From Sciurus carolinensis (Eukaryota > Chordata > Mammalia > Rodentia > Sciuridae): a DNA stretch of 64,000 bases. Of this stretch, positions 47,296 through 58,249 are shown piece by piece (the stretch's first letter is position 1; every line of letters starts with the position of its first letter). The stretch covers positions 5,303,503-5,367,502 of the forward strand of contig NC_062229.1 of NCBI RefSeq assembly GCF_902686445.1, given 5' to 3'. The translations under genes were made by a program, and so were the position numbers. The notes below the pieces were generated by a model that did not search any database, was not told the origin of the DNA, and saw nothing but the letters and a program-made list of their open reading frames with translations.

Positions 47296-47425
47296 AGGGG
47301 CTGGGGTTGTGACTCAGTGGTACAGCACTTGCCTAGCATGTATGAGGCACTGGGTCCAATCCTCAGCACCACATGTGAATAAATGAATAAAGTAAAGGTC
47401 TACCAACATCTTAAAAATGCTTTTA
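47296..47425 (+). repeat. ID SINE, long-tail variant
   Basis: GGGCTGGGGTTGTGACTCAG to the AAAGGTCTACCAACATCTTA tail. Confidence 0.85.
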
Positions 47426-47429
47426 AAAA

Positions 47430-47718
47430 ACATGAGATCAATATTTTTTAATTAGTCTAATAGTTTAACAATTAGTCTAATTGTTTTTTAAAACAAGTTT
47501 TCCTGGTCTGATAAAGTGTGATACTTATTTTACATTTATAGCATATCAAAATTTGAACTGGACATGTTTCAAGTGCTACACGACAGCCACATTTGACCCA
47601 CAGACAGTTATGGACATATTTTGGACATTGGGCATTATAAATATTCTTTCAGATCCAAGTTTGTTTTTCAGCAGGGCAACTTCATTACTAATGATTTGTT
47701 TTTAATTAAGAGTTACGT
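47430..47718. other. AT-rich intergenic, nothing recognised
   Basis: Possibly an old MIR/L3-type piece (TTGGACATTGGGCATTATAA); not assignable. Confidence 0.3.
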
Positions 47719-47720
47719 AA

Positions 47721-47933
47721 TGGCTGGACATGGTGGCGAATGCCTGTAAAATCCCAGCAGCTCGGGAGGCTGAGGCAAGAGGATCGCAAGTTCAAAGCCA
47801 GCCTCCGCAATGGCGAGGTGCTAAGCAACTCAGAGAGACCCTGTCTCTAAATAAAATACAAAATAGGGCTGGGAATGTGTCTCAGTGGTTGAGTGCCCCT
47901 GAGTTCAATCCCCGGTACCAAAAAAAAAAGTCA
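47721..47933 (+). repeat. B1-dID SINE, full dimer
   Basis: Well-preserved dimer, GGCTGGACATGGTGGCGAAT to CAATCCCCGGTACC. Confidence 0.9.
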
Positions 47934-48041
47934 TGTAATATATAATGGCTGACTGCATCTTTTTTTTTGATGGAGCTTTGATAAATATCATCCCCCCTCC
48001 TTAAATGGAAATATAATAATTACGTATACTTGTTCAATTAT

Positions 48042-48170
48042 TTTATTTTATTTTATTTTGAGTTGGGGACTGTCTCGCTTTTGTTGCCCAGGTTGGCCTA
48101 GAATTCCTGGGCTCAAACTGTTTTCTTTCTGCAGCCTCCAGAGTAACCGGGACTACAGGTGCGACATTCC
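48042..48170 (-). repeat. B1 SINE, diverged
   Basis: Reverse B1 with TTGTTGCCCAGGTTGGCCTA. Confidence 0.75.
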
Positions 48171-48278
48171 ATCGAACACAGGATGTGTCCAGGAAAACAG
48201 TACATGAGATTTTTCACCCATTTGTGTGTCTCTCACCAGTCTCTTTTCTCATAAACATGATTTAAAAATTGGAACGTC

Positions 48279-48375
48279 TGGGGCTGGGGAGATAGCTCAG
48301 ATGGCAGGGTGCTTGCCTCGCAAGTACAAGGCCCTGGGTTCAATCCCCAGCAATGCAAAAAATAATAATAAATAA
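48279..48375 (+). repeat. ID SINE, tRNA-like
   Basis: GGGGAGATAGCTCAGATGGC to CAATCCCCAGCAATGC; second copy of the young tRNA-like type seen at 5869. Confidence 0.88.
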
Positions 48376-48566
48376 ATTGGAATGTCACTGGCTACACAGT
48401 TTGGTTTCTGGAATTCTTGTTAAACACACCCTGTGTATTTTCCCAGGTCCAATATCAAAGTACGTTGCATCCCCTAACATTTAGGTTGTTTTCAGAGTGT
48501 TATTAACACAAGTCATTGGCTACAGAGGTACTGTAGCTGGTTCCTTAAGATGTGGTGATTTGCTGT

Positions 48567-48770
48567 TGCAGTGGGTGGCACATGCCTGTAATCCCAGCGA
48601 CTGGGAAGGCTAGTCAGGATGATCCAGAGTTCAAGGTCAGCCTTAGCCATTTAGTGAAGGCCTAAGCAATTTAGCAAGATCCTGTCTCTAAATAAAATAT
48701 AAAAAAGGTTAGAGATGTGGCTCAGTGGCTAAGTGCCCCTGGGTGTAATCCCAGTACCAAAAAAAAAAAA
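48567..48770 (+). repeat. B1-dID SINE, full dimer
   Basis: GCAGTGGGTGGCACATGCCT to GTAATCCCAGTACC with A tail. Confidence 0.9.
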
Positions 48771-49246
48771 AGAGTTTGTTGTGATTCTGAAATGCGAGGA
48801 TTTGTAGGCTCTTTGTCTCATAAATTTGAAGAGCCAGATCCATGGACACCAAGGGAGAGAGCAGGGTGAAGTAACAGGATTTACTCAAGTGGTAGAAAGC
48901 AGAGATCCAGCAGCAGGTGGGATCCCAAAGAGGGCTGCTGGTAGTGGCTGTTGCCAAGGGGTTGGCGTGGTGAGGTCAGCAAGGAGGCGGGCAGCGTGGA
49001 AGACCACTGGCTGGAGACTTTAAGGAAGTGAGCCTTTGAGTCCAGTCACACAGGTGCCTGGGGTGTCCATGTACCCCCGTCCAGTCAGGCTATTGATCTC
49101 TTGACCCTTCGCCTCAGCGACTCGCTCCGGGTTCTGATGAATACCTTCAGGCTCCAAGGTCCACTCCATTTGTACAGTCCTGGGTGGGAAGGCCGTTAAC
49201 CCTGTCTGCCTAACACATTTCTATCACCTGCTCTCAGTTTGATTGG
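48771..49246. other. Intergenic, possible old LTR
   Basis: GGGTGAAGTAACAGGATTTA and GCCTCAGCGACTCGCTCCGG suggest an unclassified repeat; no gene. Confidence 0.3.
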
Positions 49247-49320
49247 GCTGAGGAAAAGCCCAGTAGTCCAGCATGCACAAGGACTGCGACATCCCTGGCA
49301 CCAAAAGAAAAGGGAAAAAA
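49247..49320 (+). repeat. ID SINE, diverged
   Basis: CAGCATGCACAAGGACTGCG, CATCCCTGGCACC and A-rich tail. Confidence 0.55.
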
Positions 49321-49339
49321 CTAAGAGAAAAGAAAGAAA

Positions 49340-49583
49340 GGATTGGACGCGGTGGCACATGCCTGTCATCCCAGTGGCTCTGGAGGCTGAGGCAGGAGGA
49401 TCACAAGTTCAAACCCAGCCTCAGCAACTTTGTGAGGCCTGAAGCAACTTTGTGAGACCCTGTCTCAAAATAAAAAATAAAATAAAAATAAAAAGGGCTG
49501 TGGATGTGACTCAGTGGTTCGGCACCTCTGGGTTCAATCCCCAGTACCAAAAAACAACAACAACAGCAACAACAACAACAAAA
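49340..49583 (+). repeat. B1-dID SINE with (CAA)n tail
   Basis: Full dimer whose tail has become CAA/CAG repeats. Confidence 0.9.
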
Positions 49584-49730
49584 AATCAAAGTCAGAGGAT
49601 AAAGGACAAACTGAAAGAGAAAATGTTTGCAGTTCATGTCACAAAGAGTTAAATCACAACAGAAAAACAAAAAAGAGTTAAACCACCTCATAATGAGATT
49701 CGAGGCATCGAGAAGGAAAAGAACACATCA

Positions 49731-49823
49731 GGTCTGGGGAGATGGCTCCGTGGTGGAGCACTTACCCAGCATGCCGGAGGCCCTGGGTTCCAGCCCCAGC
49801 ACCGCAAGAGAAAAAAAAAAAAT
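49731..49823 (+). repeat. ID SINE
   Basis: GGTCTGGGGAGATGGCTCCG to CAGCCCCAGCACCGC. Confidence 0.85.
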
Positions 49824-49849
49824 ACCAATATAAATCAAACAAAAGAAGC

Positions 49850-50220
49850 ATTAATGGTCATTAAACATTTGGAAAGGTAATCTTATACTTTGATGAAAAT
49901 TAGAAGTAGGTGAGATGTCATTTTCCAGCTATCAGATTGGCAAGAATTCAAAAGTTTAAATAACAAAAAAGAAAATAATAATCATAAAGAATCCAAAAGT
50001 TTAAGAAAACAATTTGTTGGCAACAGTGAGGGGCCATCAGCCAAGACTCACATTGCTGGTATGATGGCCAGCTCCCATGGAAAGCAATTTGGTGACATTC
50101 ACCCGACTTACAAACATGTGTTCCCTTTGACCTAGTGATTCCACTTTGGGGAACTTACTGTACAGGTATAGTCAAATGGCACGTGTAACCTGCAAGAGTG
50201 TTCGTTACAGCCTGGTGTCT
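49850..50220 (+). mobile_element. Old L1 ORF2/3' fragment
   Basis: ATCAGATTGGCAAGAATTCA and TTTGACCTAGTGATTCCACT are typical old L1 phrases. Confidence 0.6.
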
Positions 50221-50324
50221 CGGAGGAAAAGATTAGAAACAAAGCAAGTGGTCCCTGACAGGGACTGGGAGAATAAAACATAGGACAAACATGAAATGGG
50301 TAGGGTACCGCTATCAAAAAATGA

Positions 50325-50405
50325 GGACACGGGTGGCAGAGCGCTTGCCTAGCATGTCCAGGGCATTGGGTTCCATCCCCAGCACCACAGAAAAAGAAAG
50401 AAAAA
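50325..50405 (+). repeat. ID SINE
   Basis: GAGCGCTTGCCTAGCATGTC to CATCCCCAGCACCAC. Confidence 0.85.
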
Positions 50406-50494
50406 TAATCACCACCAAAGGCACTGTTATAGGCTGATTTGAAAAGAGCTCTGATATTTATGTGAAGTGAAGAGACAAAAAAAACCAGTGCTTG

Positions 50495-50572
50495 TGTGAC
50501 TGAGTGTAGCTCAGAGTTCGGGAACCTGTGGCAGGCACAAGGCCCTGGGATCCATTCCCACCACCCCAGTGC
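50495..50572 (+). repeat. ID SINE, diverged
   Basis: GCACAAGGCCCTGGGATCCA in a degraded body. Confidence 0.6.
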
Positions 50573-50669
50573 AAACGAACAGTGAGCATGATATTCCATA
50601 ATCCATGTAAAATTGGGAAACAATGCTCATAACTCTCTAAACACACTCAAGGTGAATAGAGAAGTTTTC

Positions 50670-50945
50670 TTTCCTTTTAGTCGTACTGGGGCTTGGGCCC
50701 AGGGATGCTCTACCACTGAGCTATATACTCCTAGCCCTTTTCATTTTTTATTTTGAGGCAGCGTCCCACCAAGTTGCCCAGGCTGAGCCATATCCCCAGC
50801 CCATTTTAGTTTTTATCTTGAGATAGAGTTTCATTACGTTGCTTAAGGCCTCACTGGGTTGCTGAGGCTGGCTTTTGAACTTGTGATCTTCCTGCTTCGG
50901 CTCACAAGACACTGAGGTTTCAAGTGTGTGCCCCTGAGCCCAGTT
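50670..50945 (-). repeat. B1-dID SINEs, two nested or adjacent reverse copies
   Basis: Two ID-type ends (about 50,700 and 50,795) and two B1 parts indicate one copy inserted into or beside another. Confidence 0.8.
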
Positions 50946-51026
50946 CTTCCCACTATTTTGATGGCACATACAAAACAAAACATAAAAAACCCTTGCAGTG
51001 ATTACAAATAAAATATTCTTGAAATT

Positions 51027-51200
51027 GGGCACCATGAATCATGTCTGTAATCCCAGTGACTCAGGAGGCTGAGACAGGAGGATCACAAGTTCATGACCAG
51101 CCTCAACGAATTTAGAAAGACCCCGTCTCAAAACAAAAAATAAAAAGAACTGGGGGTGTAGCTCAGTGGTAAAGTGCCCCTGGGTTCAATCTCCTGTATA
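51027..51200 (+). repeat. B1-dID SINE
   Basis: ATGTCTGTAATCCCAGTGAC to GGGTTCAATCTCCTGTAT. Confidence 0.85.
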
Positions 51201-51924
51201 TACACCCACATATGTATTCTTGAATAATATTCTGTGTGGACATATGATTAGGGTAAGTTAGCTTCTCTTTCTATGCTTTTTAGAGTCTGGGGATTTGGAG
51301 ATATGCAAATGTATTACCCATGCAAAATTGTCAATCACAAAACAACAACAAGCTTTAAAAAAGATTCGGTGGTTTGGAACTTGGTTCAAACCTTGACCCT
51401 AGAAAACTAAGACTTTGGCCCAATGCCTGAACATATCAGATGCTTACTTTCTCTTGTTCTTTACAAAAAGGGAAGGACCTCTCTCTTTTCCAGAGCTGAT
51501 CTGAGGATGACACAAATGGATTGTGCAAGTGTCTGCTGGTGTCAACGTTCACTACTATAGTTACCATTATTTCCTTAGTGACCTAGTGCTGTTTGCCTGT
51601 GGTGTACAAGTTCCCAGGCTGGGAGGACGTATGGGTCAGGACACTGACGGGGCAGAGAGCTGAAGCTGCTCCATTCCTTTCTGAGTCCCCAGCTCAGGTT
51701 CTGAGTCATCTTTTCTGCCTTGAGCCTCTGGGCTGTCTCCCCTAGGGCTGACCTTTCCTGGTGACCTGGATGTGAGTAGAGGGCAGCAGGAAATACCATG
51801 GTGAGTTGCCAGGGACAGTGAAGGCCATTTCCTGGGCAGAGTGTTTGAATAAATACCCCCAATGATCTTACCGGCTCATTTGAAAGAATTTGACAGGTGT
51901 GTCAGGCTAGAGTTCATTCCCCCT
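51201..51924. other. Intergenic, nothing recognised
   Basis: No gene, no confident repeat. Confidence 0.4.
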
Positions 51925-51972
51925 CCCCCTCACCCCTGGTACTGTACCACTGAGTTACGCCCCCAGTCCCCT
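51925..51972 (-). repeat. ID SINE, short fragment
   Basis: GGTACTGTACCACTGAGTTA abutting the L1 tail. Confidence 0.6.
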
Positions 51973-52346
51973 TTTTTTTTAAATTATTTATTTATTTTTA
52001 AATTTTTTACAGACTGCACCTTGAATCACTATAAACAAATGGGGTACATCATTTCGTCTCCATGGTTGTACACGATGTAGACTCATACTATTCATGCAAT
52101 AATACATGTACATAGGGCAATGATGTCTGTCTCATTGCACCATCTTTCATACCCCCCTCCCTCTCACTTCCTTCTACACAATCTAAAGTTCCTCCATTCT
52201 TCTCTCACTCCCCACACCCATACCCCCATTATATATCATTCTCCACTTATCAGGGAAAACATTTGGCCTTTGGTTTTTTTGGGATTGGCTTATTTCACTA
52301 AGCACGATATTCTCCAGTTCCATCCATTTATTTGCAAATGCCATAA

Positions 52347-52483
52347 TATTATTATTCTTGCTTTCTTTCTTTTTTTTTTTTTTTTTTTTTTTGGCGGTGC
52401 TGGGGATTGAACTCAGGGCCTTAGTGCTTGTGAGGCAAGCACTCTACCAACTGAGCTATCTCCCCAGCCCTATTATTATTCTT
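52347..52483 (-). repeat. ID SINE nested in L1, with target-site duplication
   Basis: Reverse ID with a T run of about 24, flanked by TATTATTATTCTT at 52347-52359 and 52471-52483. Confidence 0.92.
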
Positions 52484-52498
52484 TATGGCTGAATAATA

Positions 52499-52501
<3 letters not shown>

Positions 52502-52539
<38 letters not shown>
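52502..52539. repeat. (TA)n microsatellite
   Basis: About 19 uninterrupted TA units inside the L1. Confidence 0.95.
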
Positions 52540-52542
<3 letters not shown>

Positions 52543-53106
52543 AGTTTCTTTATCCATTCATCTGTTGAAGGGCATCTACTTTGGTTCCACAATCTAGCTA
52601 TTGTGAACTAAGCTGCTATAAACATTGATGTGGTTATGTTGCTGTAGTATGCTGATTTTAAGCCCTTTGGGTATAAACCAAGGAGTGAGATAATTGGGTC
52701 AAAAGGTGGGTCCATTCCAAGTTTTCTGCGGATTCTCCACACTGCTTTCCACAGTGGCTGTACCAATTTGCAACTCCACCAGCAATGTAAAAGTGTGCCT
52801 TTTTCCCCACATCCATGCCAACATCTATTATTGTTTGTGTTCTTGATAATAGCCATTCTAATTGGAGTAATTTGAAATCTTAGAGTTGTTTTAATTTGCA
52901 TTTCTCTAATTACTAGAGATGTTGAACACTTTTTCATATATTTATTAATTGCCTGTATATCTTCTTTTGTAAAGTGTCTGTCCAGTTCCTTGGCCCATTT
53001 ATTGATTGGGTTCTTTGTATTTTTGGTGTAAAGTTTTGTAAGTTCTTTATAAATTTTGGATTTAAGTGCTCTATTCTGAAGTGTGTGTGGAAAAGATTTT
53101 CTCCCG

Positions 53107-53443
53107 TTCTCCCCAGCCCTTTTTATTTTTATTTTATTTATTTACCTATTTATTTATTTACTTTTGGTAACTGGGATCAAACCCAGGGGCGCTTAACCAC
53201 TGAGCTACGTCCCCAGCCCTTTTATATTTTTTACTTTAAGAGATGGTCTCCTTGCATGCACAAGGCCCTGGGTTCAATCCCCAGCACCGCAAAAAAAAAA
53301 AAAAAAAAAAAAAAAGAGAGACGGTCTCCCTAAGTTGCTTAGGGCCTCACTAAGTTTCTGAGGTTGGTTTTGAATTTGCAATCTTCCTGCCTCAGCCTCC
53401 CGAGCTGCTGGGATTACAGGTGTGCGTCACCACATCCAGCTTT
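53107..53443 (-). repeat. B1-dID SINE split by a younger plus-strand ID
   Basis: The reverse dimer is interrupted at about 53,252-53,313 by an ID 3' half with a poly(A) tail. The flanks AGAGATGGTCTCC and AGAGACGGTCTCC form a target-site duplication with one mismatch. Confidence 0.88.
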
Positions 53444-53550
53444 AGACAGGGTCTCATTAAGTTGCCAGGCCGGTTTTGAACTTGAGATCCTCTTGATTCA
53501 GCTGCCCAAGCCAATGGGATCACAGGCATGTGCCACCATTCCAGGCCAGA
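53444..53550 (-). repeat. B1 SINE
   Basis: Reverse B1, GACAGGGTCTCATTAAGTTG to GTGCCACCATTCCAGGCC. Confidence 0.85.
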
Positions 53551-53704
53551 GTATAGTTTTTACACTCTTCCTAGACCTGGGTTACCTGTTCCCTAAGTTC
53601 TTTGTCTGGATACCTCTTAGGAGACCCTCAGCCTTGGGGCCCTGCTCCAGAAAGCCTTATGTGATGAGATCAATTCCTTTTTCAGTGTGTTTTCCCCATA
53701 ACAG

Positions 53705-54170
53705 CACTGGTCATCCTGGATTCAAATTATGTGGATAAAAGAATCAAAATTAATGGTTCTAATAAGGGGCAAAGGAATATTATGTACCTTTTGATATCAG
53801 GCACTAAGAAGGACACAATATCACAGCCAGAAATGCATCATGGGAACCTTCTAGGCAATACCAGACAAATGCACAGTGAGGGATATTCTACAAATAGCTG
53901 GTGTGTACATTTCAGAAACGTCAGTGTCCTGAAGGACAAAGGAGAACCAAAGGGACATGACAACAAAATGCAACCTGTGATCCCTGGATGGGATCCTGAA
54001 GGGAAAACCCCAGCTGTTAAAGGACTTGATTGGACATGGATGAAACTGGAATATGGACTGTAGATTAGATAACAGTACTAGGTCAGGGTTACATTTCCTG
54101 AAGCTGCTGGCTGTACTATGGTTATGTAAGAGTGTCCCTGGTCTTAGTAAAGGGCAAAAGGCACACATTC
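53705..54170 (+). mobile_element. Old interspersed repeat, probably L1M 3' UTR
   Basis: GACATGACAACAAAATGCAA and ATATGGACTGTAGATTAGAT are familiar ancient-repeat phrases. The 110-aa frame here is not a gene. Confidence 0.5.
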
Positions 54171-54622
54171 TGTGTGCAACACACCAACAAGTGTTCAGAA
54201 CATAATAACATGTCAGTGTGTATTTTCTCTCTTCCCACGTGTGTCAGATATACATGTAAATACGTATGGCACGTACATAATCTGTGCATGCATGTAATAC
54301 ATATGTATGCACATTATATATATTTGTGTTTCTCTGCATATATGGCTCCACATAAATATGTGTATGATACATATGTCCCTATATATGTGTGACTTATCAC
54401 ACCTATCTGCATGTATTGTGTCTGTATATAAATGTGCTTCTGTCCATATATATGTGTTTGCATGTATTACATATACTCATCTCTGTGTATGTATTAACAT
54501 ATCTCTACATATATGTATGTATGTTGTATATGTGTAATTCTGTATATACAAATGTGTGTCTGACTGGGCATGGTCATCTATATACACGATGGAACACTAC
54601 GTGGCCTTAAAAAGGCATAGGG
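54171..54622 (+). repeat. Degenerate TA/TG-rich tract and L1 scrap
   Basis: Imperfect ATATGTGT-type units over about 350 bp give spurious Cys/His/Ile-rich open frames. 54,575-54,622 resembles L1 ORF2 (ACACGATGGAACACTACGTG). Confidence 0.7.
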
Positions 54623-54625
54623 AGC

Positions 54626-54666
54626 CAGGCGAGGTGGCACATGCCTGTAATCACAGCTTCATGGCG
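54626..54666 (+). repeat. B1 SINE, truncated
   Basis: GAGCCAGGCGAGGTGGCACA to GTAATCACAGC. Confidence 0.7.
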
Positions 54667-54932
54667 GGAGCACATGTGAAAGGGAGAGGTCACAGGACAG
54701 ACAGGAAGCCAGGGGATGCAGGAGACAGGGGTTCTATAACTTGCTCTCATGTGAACTACCTGGGGTCCTGCAAGAACTATGTTAATCCTTTCTGAGGTCC
54801 TTGACCTATCCACCTTCCATAAGGCCCCGCCTCTTCAAGTTTCAGTTGCCTCAACATCATCACATCAGGGATGAAGTTGCCCACACTGAATCTCTGGAGG
54901 ACGCACTCCAACCACATCCAAACCATAGCAGC
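54660..54932 (+). mobile_element. MaLR (MST/THE-like) LTR remnant
   Basis: ATGGCGGGAGCACATGTGAA, AAGGCCCCGCCTCTTCAAGT and CATCCAAACCATAGCAGC follow the usual order. Confidence 0.5.
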
Positions 54933-54989
54933 ATGCCTTGCAACCCCAAATCCTTGCCTGGTGGTGTTGGTGGTGGTGGCGATGGGGTC

Positions 54990-55157
54990 TGTGAGGGTTA
55001 ATTTGATATATCAGCCTGACTGGGCTAAGGGATGCCCAGATAGTTGGTATAATTTTATTTCTGGGTATGTCTGGGAGAGTGTTTAGAGGGCCACATAGAA
55101 CAAAAAGATGGAGAAAGGGTAAATTTATTCTCTCTCTCTCTTCTCTCTTTCTTTCTT

Positions 55158-55191
<34 letters not shown>

Positions 55192-55352
55192 GTCAGCTGG
55201 GACATTCATCTTCTCTTGTCCTCAGTCATTATAGCTCCTTATTCTTAGGCCTTCCAAATTGGACTGAATTATACCACCTGCTTTCCTGACTTTGCAGTTT
55301 GCAGATGACTGATTGTAAGACTTCTTGATCCCCAGAATTATATGGTACTTTG
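54990..55352 (+). mobile_element. ERVL (MLT2-like) LTR with expanded (TC)n
   Basis: GGGTTAATTTGATATATCAG and AAGGGATGCCCAGATAGTTG are typical. A CT microsatellite occupies 55,131-55,192. Non-coding. Confidence 0.6.
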
Positions 55353-55446
55353 GTTTGGATGAGTGTTACCCAAAGGTCCATAGATAAAGACCTGGCCCCC
55401 AGGGTGATGGTAATGGGAGTCCCTGTGGACCTTTAAAAGGTAGAAC

Positions 55447-55540
55447 AGGGGACTGTGGGTGTAGCTCAGTGGTAGAGTACTTACCTGGCATGTGCAAGGT
55501 TCTGATTTTCAACTCCAGCACCCCCCAAAATAATAATAAC
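55447..55540 (+). repeat. ID SINE
   Basis: GGACTGTGGGTGTAGCTCAG to CAACTCCAGCACCCC. Confidence 0.85.
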
Positions 55541-55672
55541 AATAGTATTTAACATAACTCATTTTTTTTTTTTTTTTTTTTTGCAGTGCTAGGGATTGAA
55601 CCCAGGGCCCTGTGCTTGCAAGGCAAGCACTCTACCAACTGAGCTATATCCCCAGCCCAACAATAGTATTTA
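55538..55672 (-). repeat. ID SINE with target-site duplication
   Basis: Reverse ID with a T run of about 22. AACAATAGTATTTA occurs at 55538-55551 and 55659-55672. Ten extra bases lie between the left copy and the T run. Confidence 0.85.
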
Positions 55673-55674
55673 TT

Positions 55675-55952
55675 ATATCATGATTTCTGTGGTTCAAGAG
55701 TTTGTGAGTAGCTTATCTGAGTGCTTCTGGCTTGGGGTCTCATGTGGCTGCTGATGGATATCAGGTGAGACTGTGGTCATTCACAAGTTTCACTGGTGCT
55801 GGAGGACTACTTCCAAGACTGTTCACTCACATGACTGGCAAGTTGTTGGTTGTTAGGTGTAAACCTCAGTCTCCTCCCTGCATGGATAGCTCCAAAGGAC
55901 TGCTTGAGTGTCCTCACAACATGGCGACTACCTCTTCCCAGAGAAAGTAATC
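55675..55952 (+). mobile_element. Ancient LTR-like remnant
   Basis: GGTGCTGGAGGACTACTTCC and GAGTGTCCTCACAACATGGC resemble old MaLR/ERVL sequence; family not certain. Confidence 0.4.
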
Positions 55953-56014
55953 CAAGCAAGAACAAAGTAGAAATCATATGATATTTTCTGGCCTAGCTTC
56001 AGAAGTCTCATGTC

Positions 56015-56230
56015 CCACTGGGTGCAGTGGTACATGCCTGTAGTTGTAGTGGCTCAGGAGGCTGAGGCAGGAGGATCACAAGTTCAAATCCAGCCTCAGC
56101 AACTTAGTGAGGCCCTAAACAGCTTAGCGAGACCCTGTCTCAAAATAAAACATAAAAGGGTGAGGACCTGGCTCAGGGGTTGAGTGCCCTTGGGTTCAAT
56201 CCCTGGTACCAAACCAAAAAAAAAAAAATC
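56015..56230 (+). repeat. B1-dID SINE, full dimer
   Basis: CTGGGTGCAGTGGTACATGC to CAATCCCTGGTACC. Confidence 0.9.
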
Positions 56231-56851
56231 ACACCTCTCATCATTTCTGCAGTATCCTAGTGGTTATAATACACAAGGAATTCCATGAGGTTGCAAATAT
56301 CAGGAAGTGATTATTAAAGGCAGGATAGCTTGTCTGCTAAGAATACAGCTTTCTGTCAGGCTGGTTTCAAATCTTACCTAAGTCTAGATAATTGTGTGGA
56401 CTTGGATAAGTGTGCAACCTTTCTTTCATCTTCTTGCTATCTATAAAATAGAATAATCACAGTACCTGTTTCAAGTAGAGTTGTTTCTGGGATTAAATGA
56501 ATATGTAATCACTTAAAAACAATACCTGGAGGATATTAAGTGCAGAGTAGATGTTTGCTGCTTTTATTATAAGCAGCTCCTGCACGGACAGATCAGCTTC
56601 TCTCCTCCTATCCTACCCACTAGAAGGCCCTACAACTAGAGGTGGAAAGACACTGTTCAAGAGACCACATCCTACCCCAGGCAGAAATCTCCCAAAGGCA
56701 GGAATTTATCTCCATTCAGCTTCTCACAGACTGGCAACAAAAGCATCGCCTCCTCTGCTTTCTTTTCTGATGACAGATTCCAGTCCCCAGGACACCTTTC
56801 TCATGCCATTTACTTCTACTAGAGTAGCTTGAGGTCAAGACTGGGGAGCAG
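56231..56851. other. Intergenic, MIR-like trace only
   Basis: 56,340-56,560 (TTGGATAAGTGTGCAACCTT, CCTGTTTCAAGTAGAGTTGT) reads like a MIR; the rest is unassigned. Confidence 0.45.
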
Positions 56852-57052
56852 GGCTGAGTTCAGTGGTGCACATCTGTGATCCCAGTAGCTTGGGTAGCTG
56901 AGACAGGAAGATGGTGAGTTCAAAGCCAGGCTCAGCAACTTAGCGAGAGCCTGTTTTTAAATAAAATATAAAAAGGGCTGATGATGTGGTTCAGTGGTTA
57001 AGAACCCCTGGATTCAATCCCAGATACAAAAAAAAAAAAAAAAAAAAAAAAA
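56852..57052 (+). repeat. B1-dID SINE, full dimer
   Basis: Ends with a run of about 24 A; probably young. Confidence 0.9.
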
Positions 57053-58249
57053 AGACTGTGAGGTAGAGGACAGGGTCATCCCACCAACGCGGCCCCAGCA
57101 CAGTGGCTGGCACACATTAGGTGCTTAAGGAACAATCAGTCAGGGTGATTGTGTCACGGCTGTGTCAGAGAGCACATTCCAAGCAGCAGATTTTAGGATA
57201 AAATCCGGGGCCAGCTCAGGCCCCAGGAGGACCAGAGTCTTTAATAAAGTTTACTCACAGCAGGTGCCTCCAATGGCCTTCTTCAAGTATGTTTTGTGCT
57301 CTCTAAAACACAGCACTGCAGTTCCTGAGAAGCAAATCACAAAAGTCCATCAGGTTAGAAAGTAACTGATCGTTTTCCTTGATGCAAGCTGGGAAGAGGA
57401 GACTGCAGTCTGAGAGGCCCTGGGATAGCTGTGCTCACCACTCAGATGCTGGAAGTAGGGGGTGGACAGGCCAGATGGTGGCCAGCTGAAACTACTCCTT
57501 GCTGGGGTTTTCCTCCCTGCCCTTCCCGTTTGTCTGTCACTGCTTCTGGGATCAGTCAGGCTGGCATGTGGCCCAGCCAGGCCAAGGGCAGCATGAGTGG
57601 TGGCCTGCATGTCAGCCCTGGAGTGTGCAGTTTCAGATTCCAGAGGCCAGGGCTGCTGGCTCCCAGCCATGCTGACTCAACTCCATTCTTTTTCTTTCTT
57701 TTATTTATTTATTTTTTTTCTTTTTTCCTTCTGAGCAGTCCGACTAGTGGTTCTTCCTGGCAGGAGGATTTTCTGTGCCAGGCTAACCTTTCTGGCAGGG
57801 TAGAGGAGACTTGGTGGGGAATGGGTAGGTGACGCCTGTGCTTTTTTTGTTGAATGAAAGCTTAGCCTTGTGGCAAGAACAGGATCCAGGCCCACAGGCT
57901 TGCTTGGGTCTTCCTTCGTCCCTCCCTCAGGCTCAGAGTGTTGGGATCTCTCCTCCTTCCAGGGAACTCCAAATAGGGTCTGGGCTGAGCGTCCTCTTGG
58001 TTGAATGAATGAATGAAGAGAAAGGGTGGAAGGGAGACCTTCCTTCCATGTGCCCTGAGTTCCTGCTTGAATATATGCAAAGCCCAGGACCCTGAAGGTC
58101 CTGGTAGAGGAGGCTGGTCAACAGGAGGGGAGGCTCTGAGCAATACAGGCCCAATCCCTGCCACTAAGGCGCTGGCAATTGGGGTGGGGCGGGAGGTCTG
58201 GACAAAACAGACGTTAATGAATCTCGTAAATATATCCACAATGACAAAC
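57053..58249. other. ANGPTL4: ANGPTL4 upstream region, no gene recognised
   Basis: No gene. A short MIR/L2-like trace lies at about 57,095-57,130, and a pyrimidine tract at 57,680-57,735. Candidate distal regulatory DNA only by position. Confidence 0.4.

Larger units (their letters stand above)
51973..53106 (-). mobile_element. L1 3' end, 5'-truncated, older subfamily copy
   Basis: Encodes broken L1 ORF2 C-terminal text on the minus strand ([15 protein letters not shown]). It lacks the CCCTAA-type units of the 44.4-kb copy. Contains a nested ID and a TA microsatellite. Confidence 0.9.

Noticed and set aside
54132..54610. Small Cys/His/Ile-rich open frames
   Set aside because: Produced by degenerate TA/TG repeats in several frames at once.
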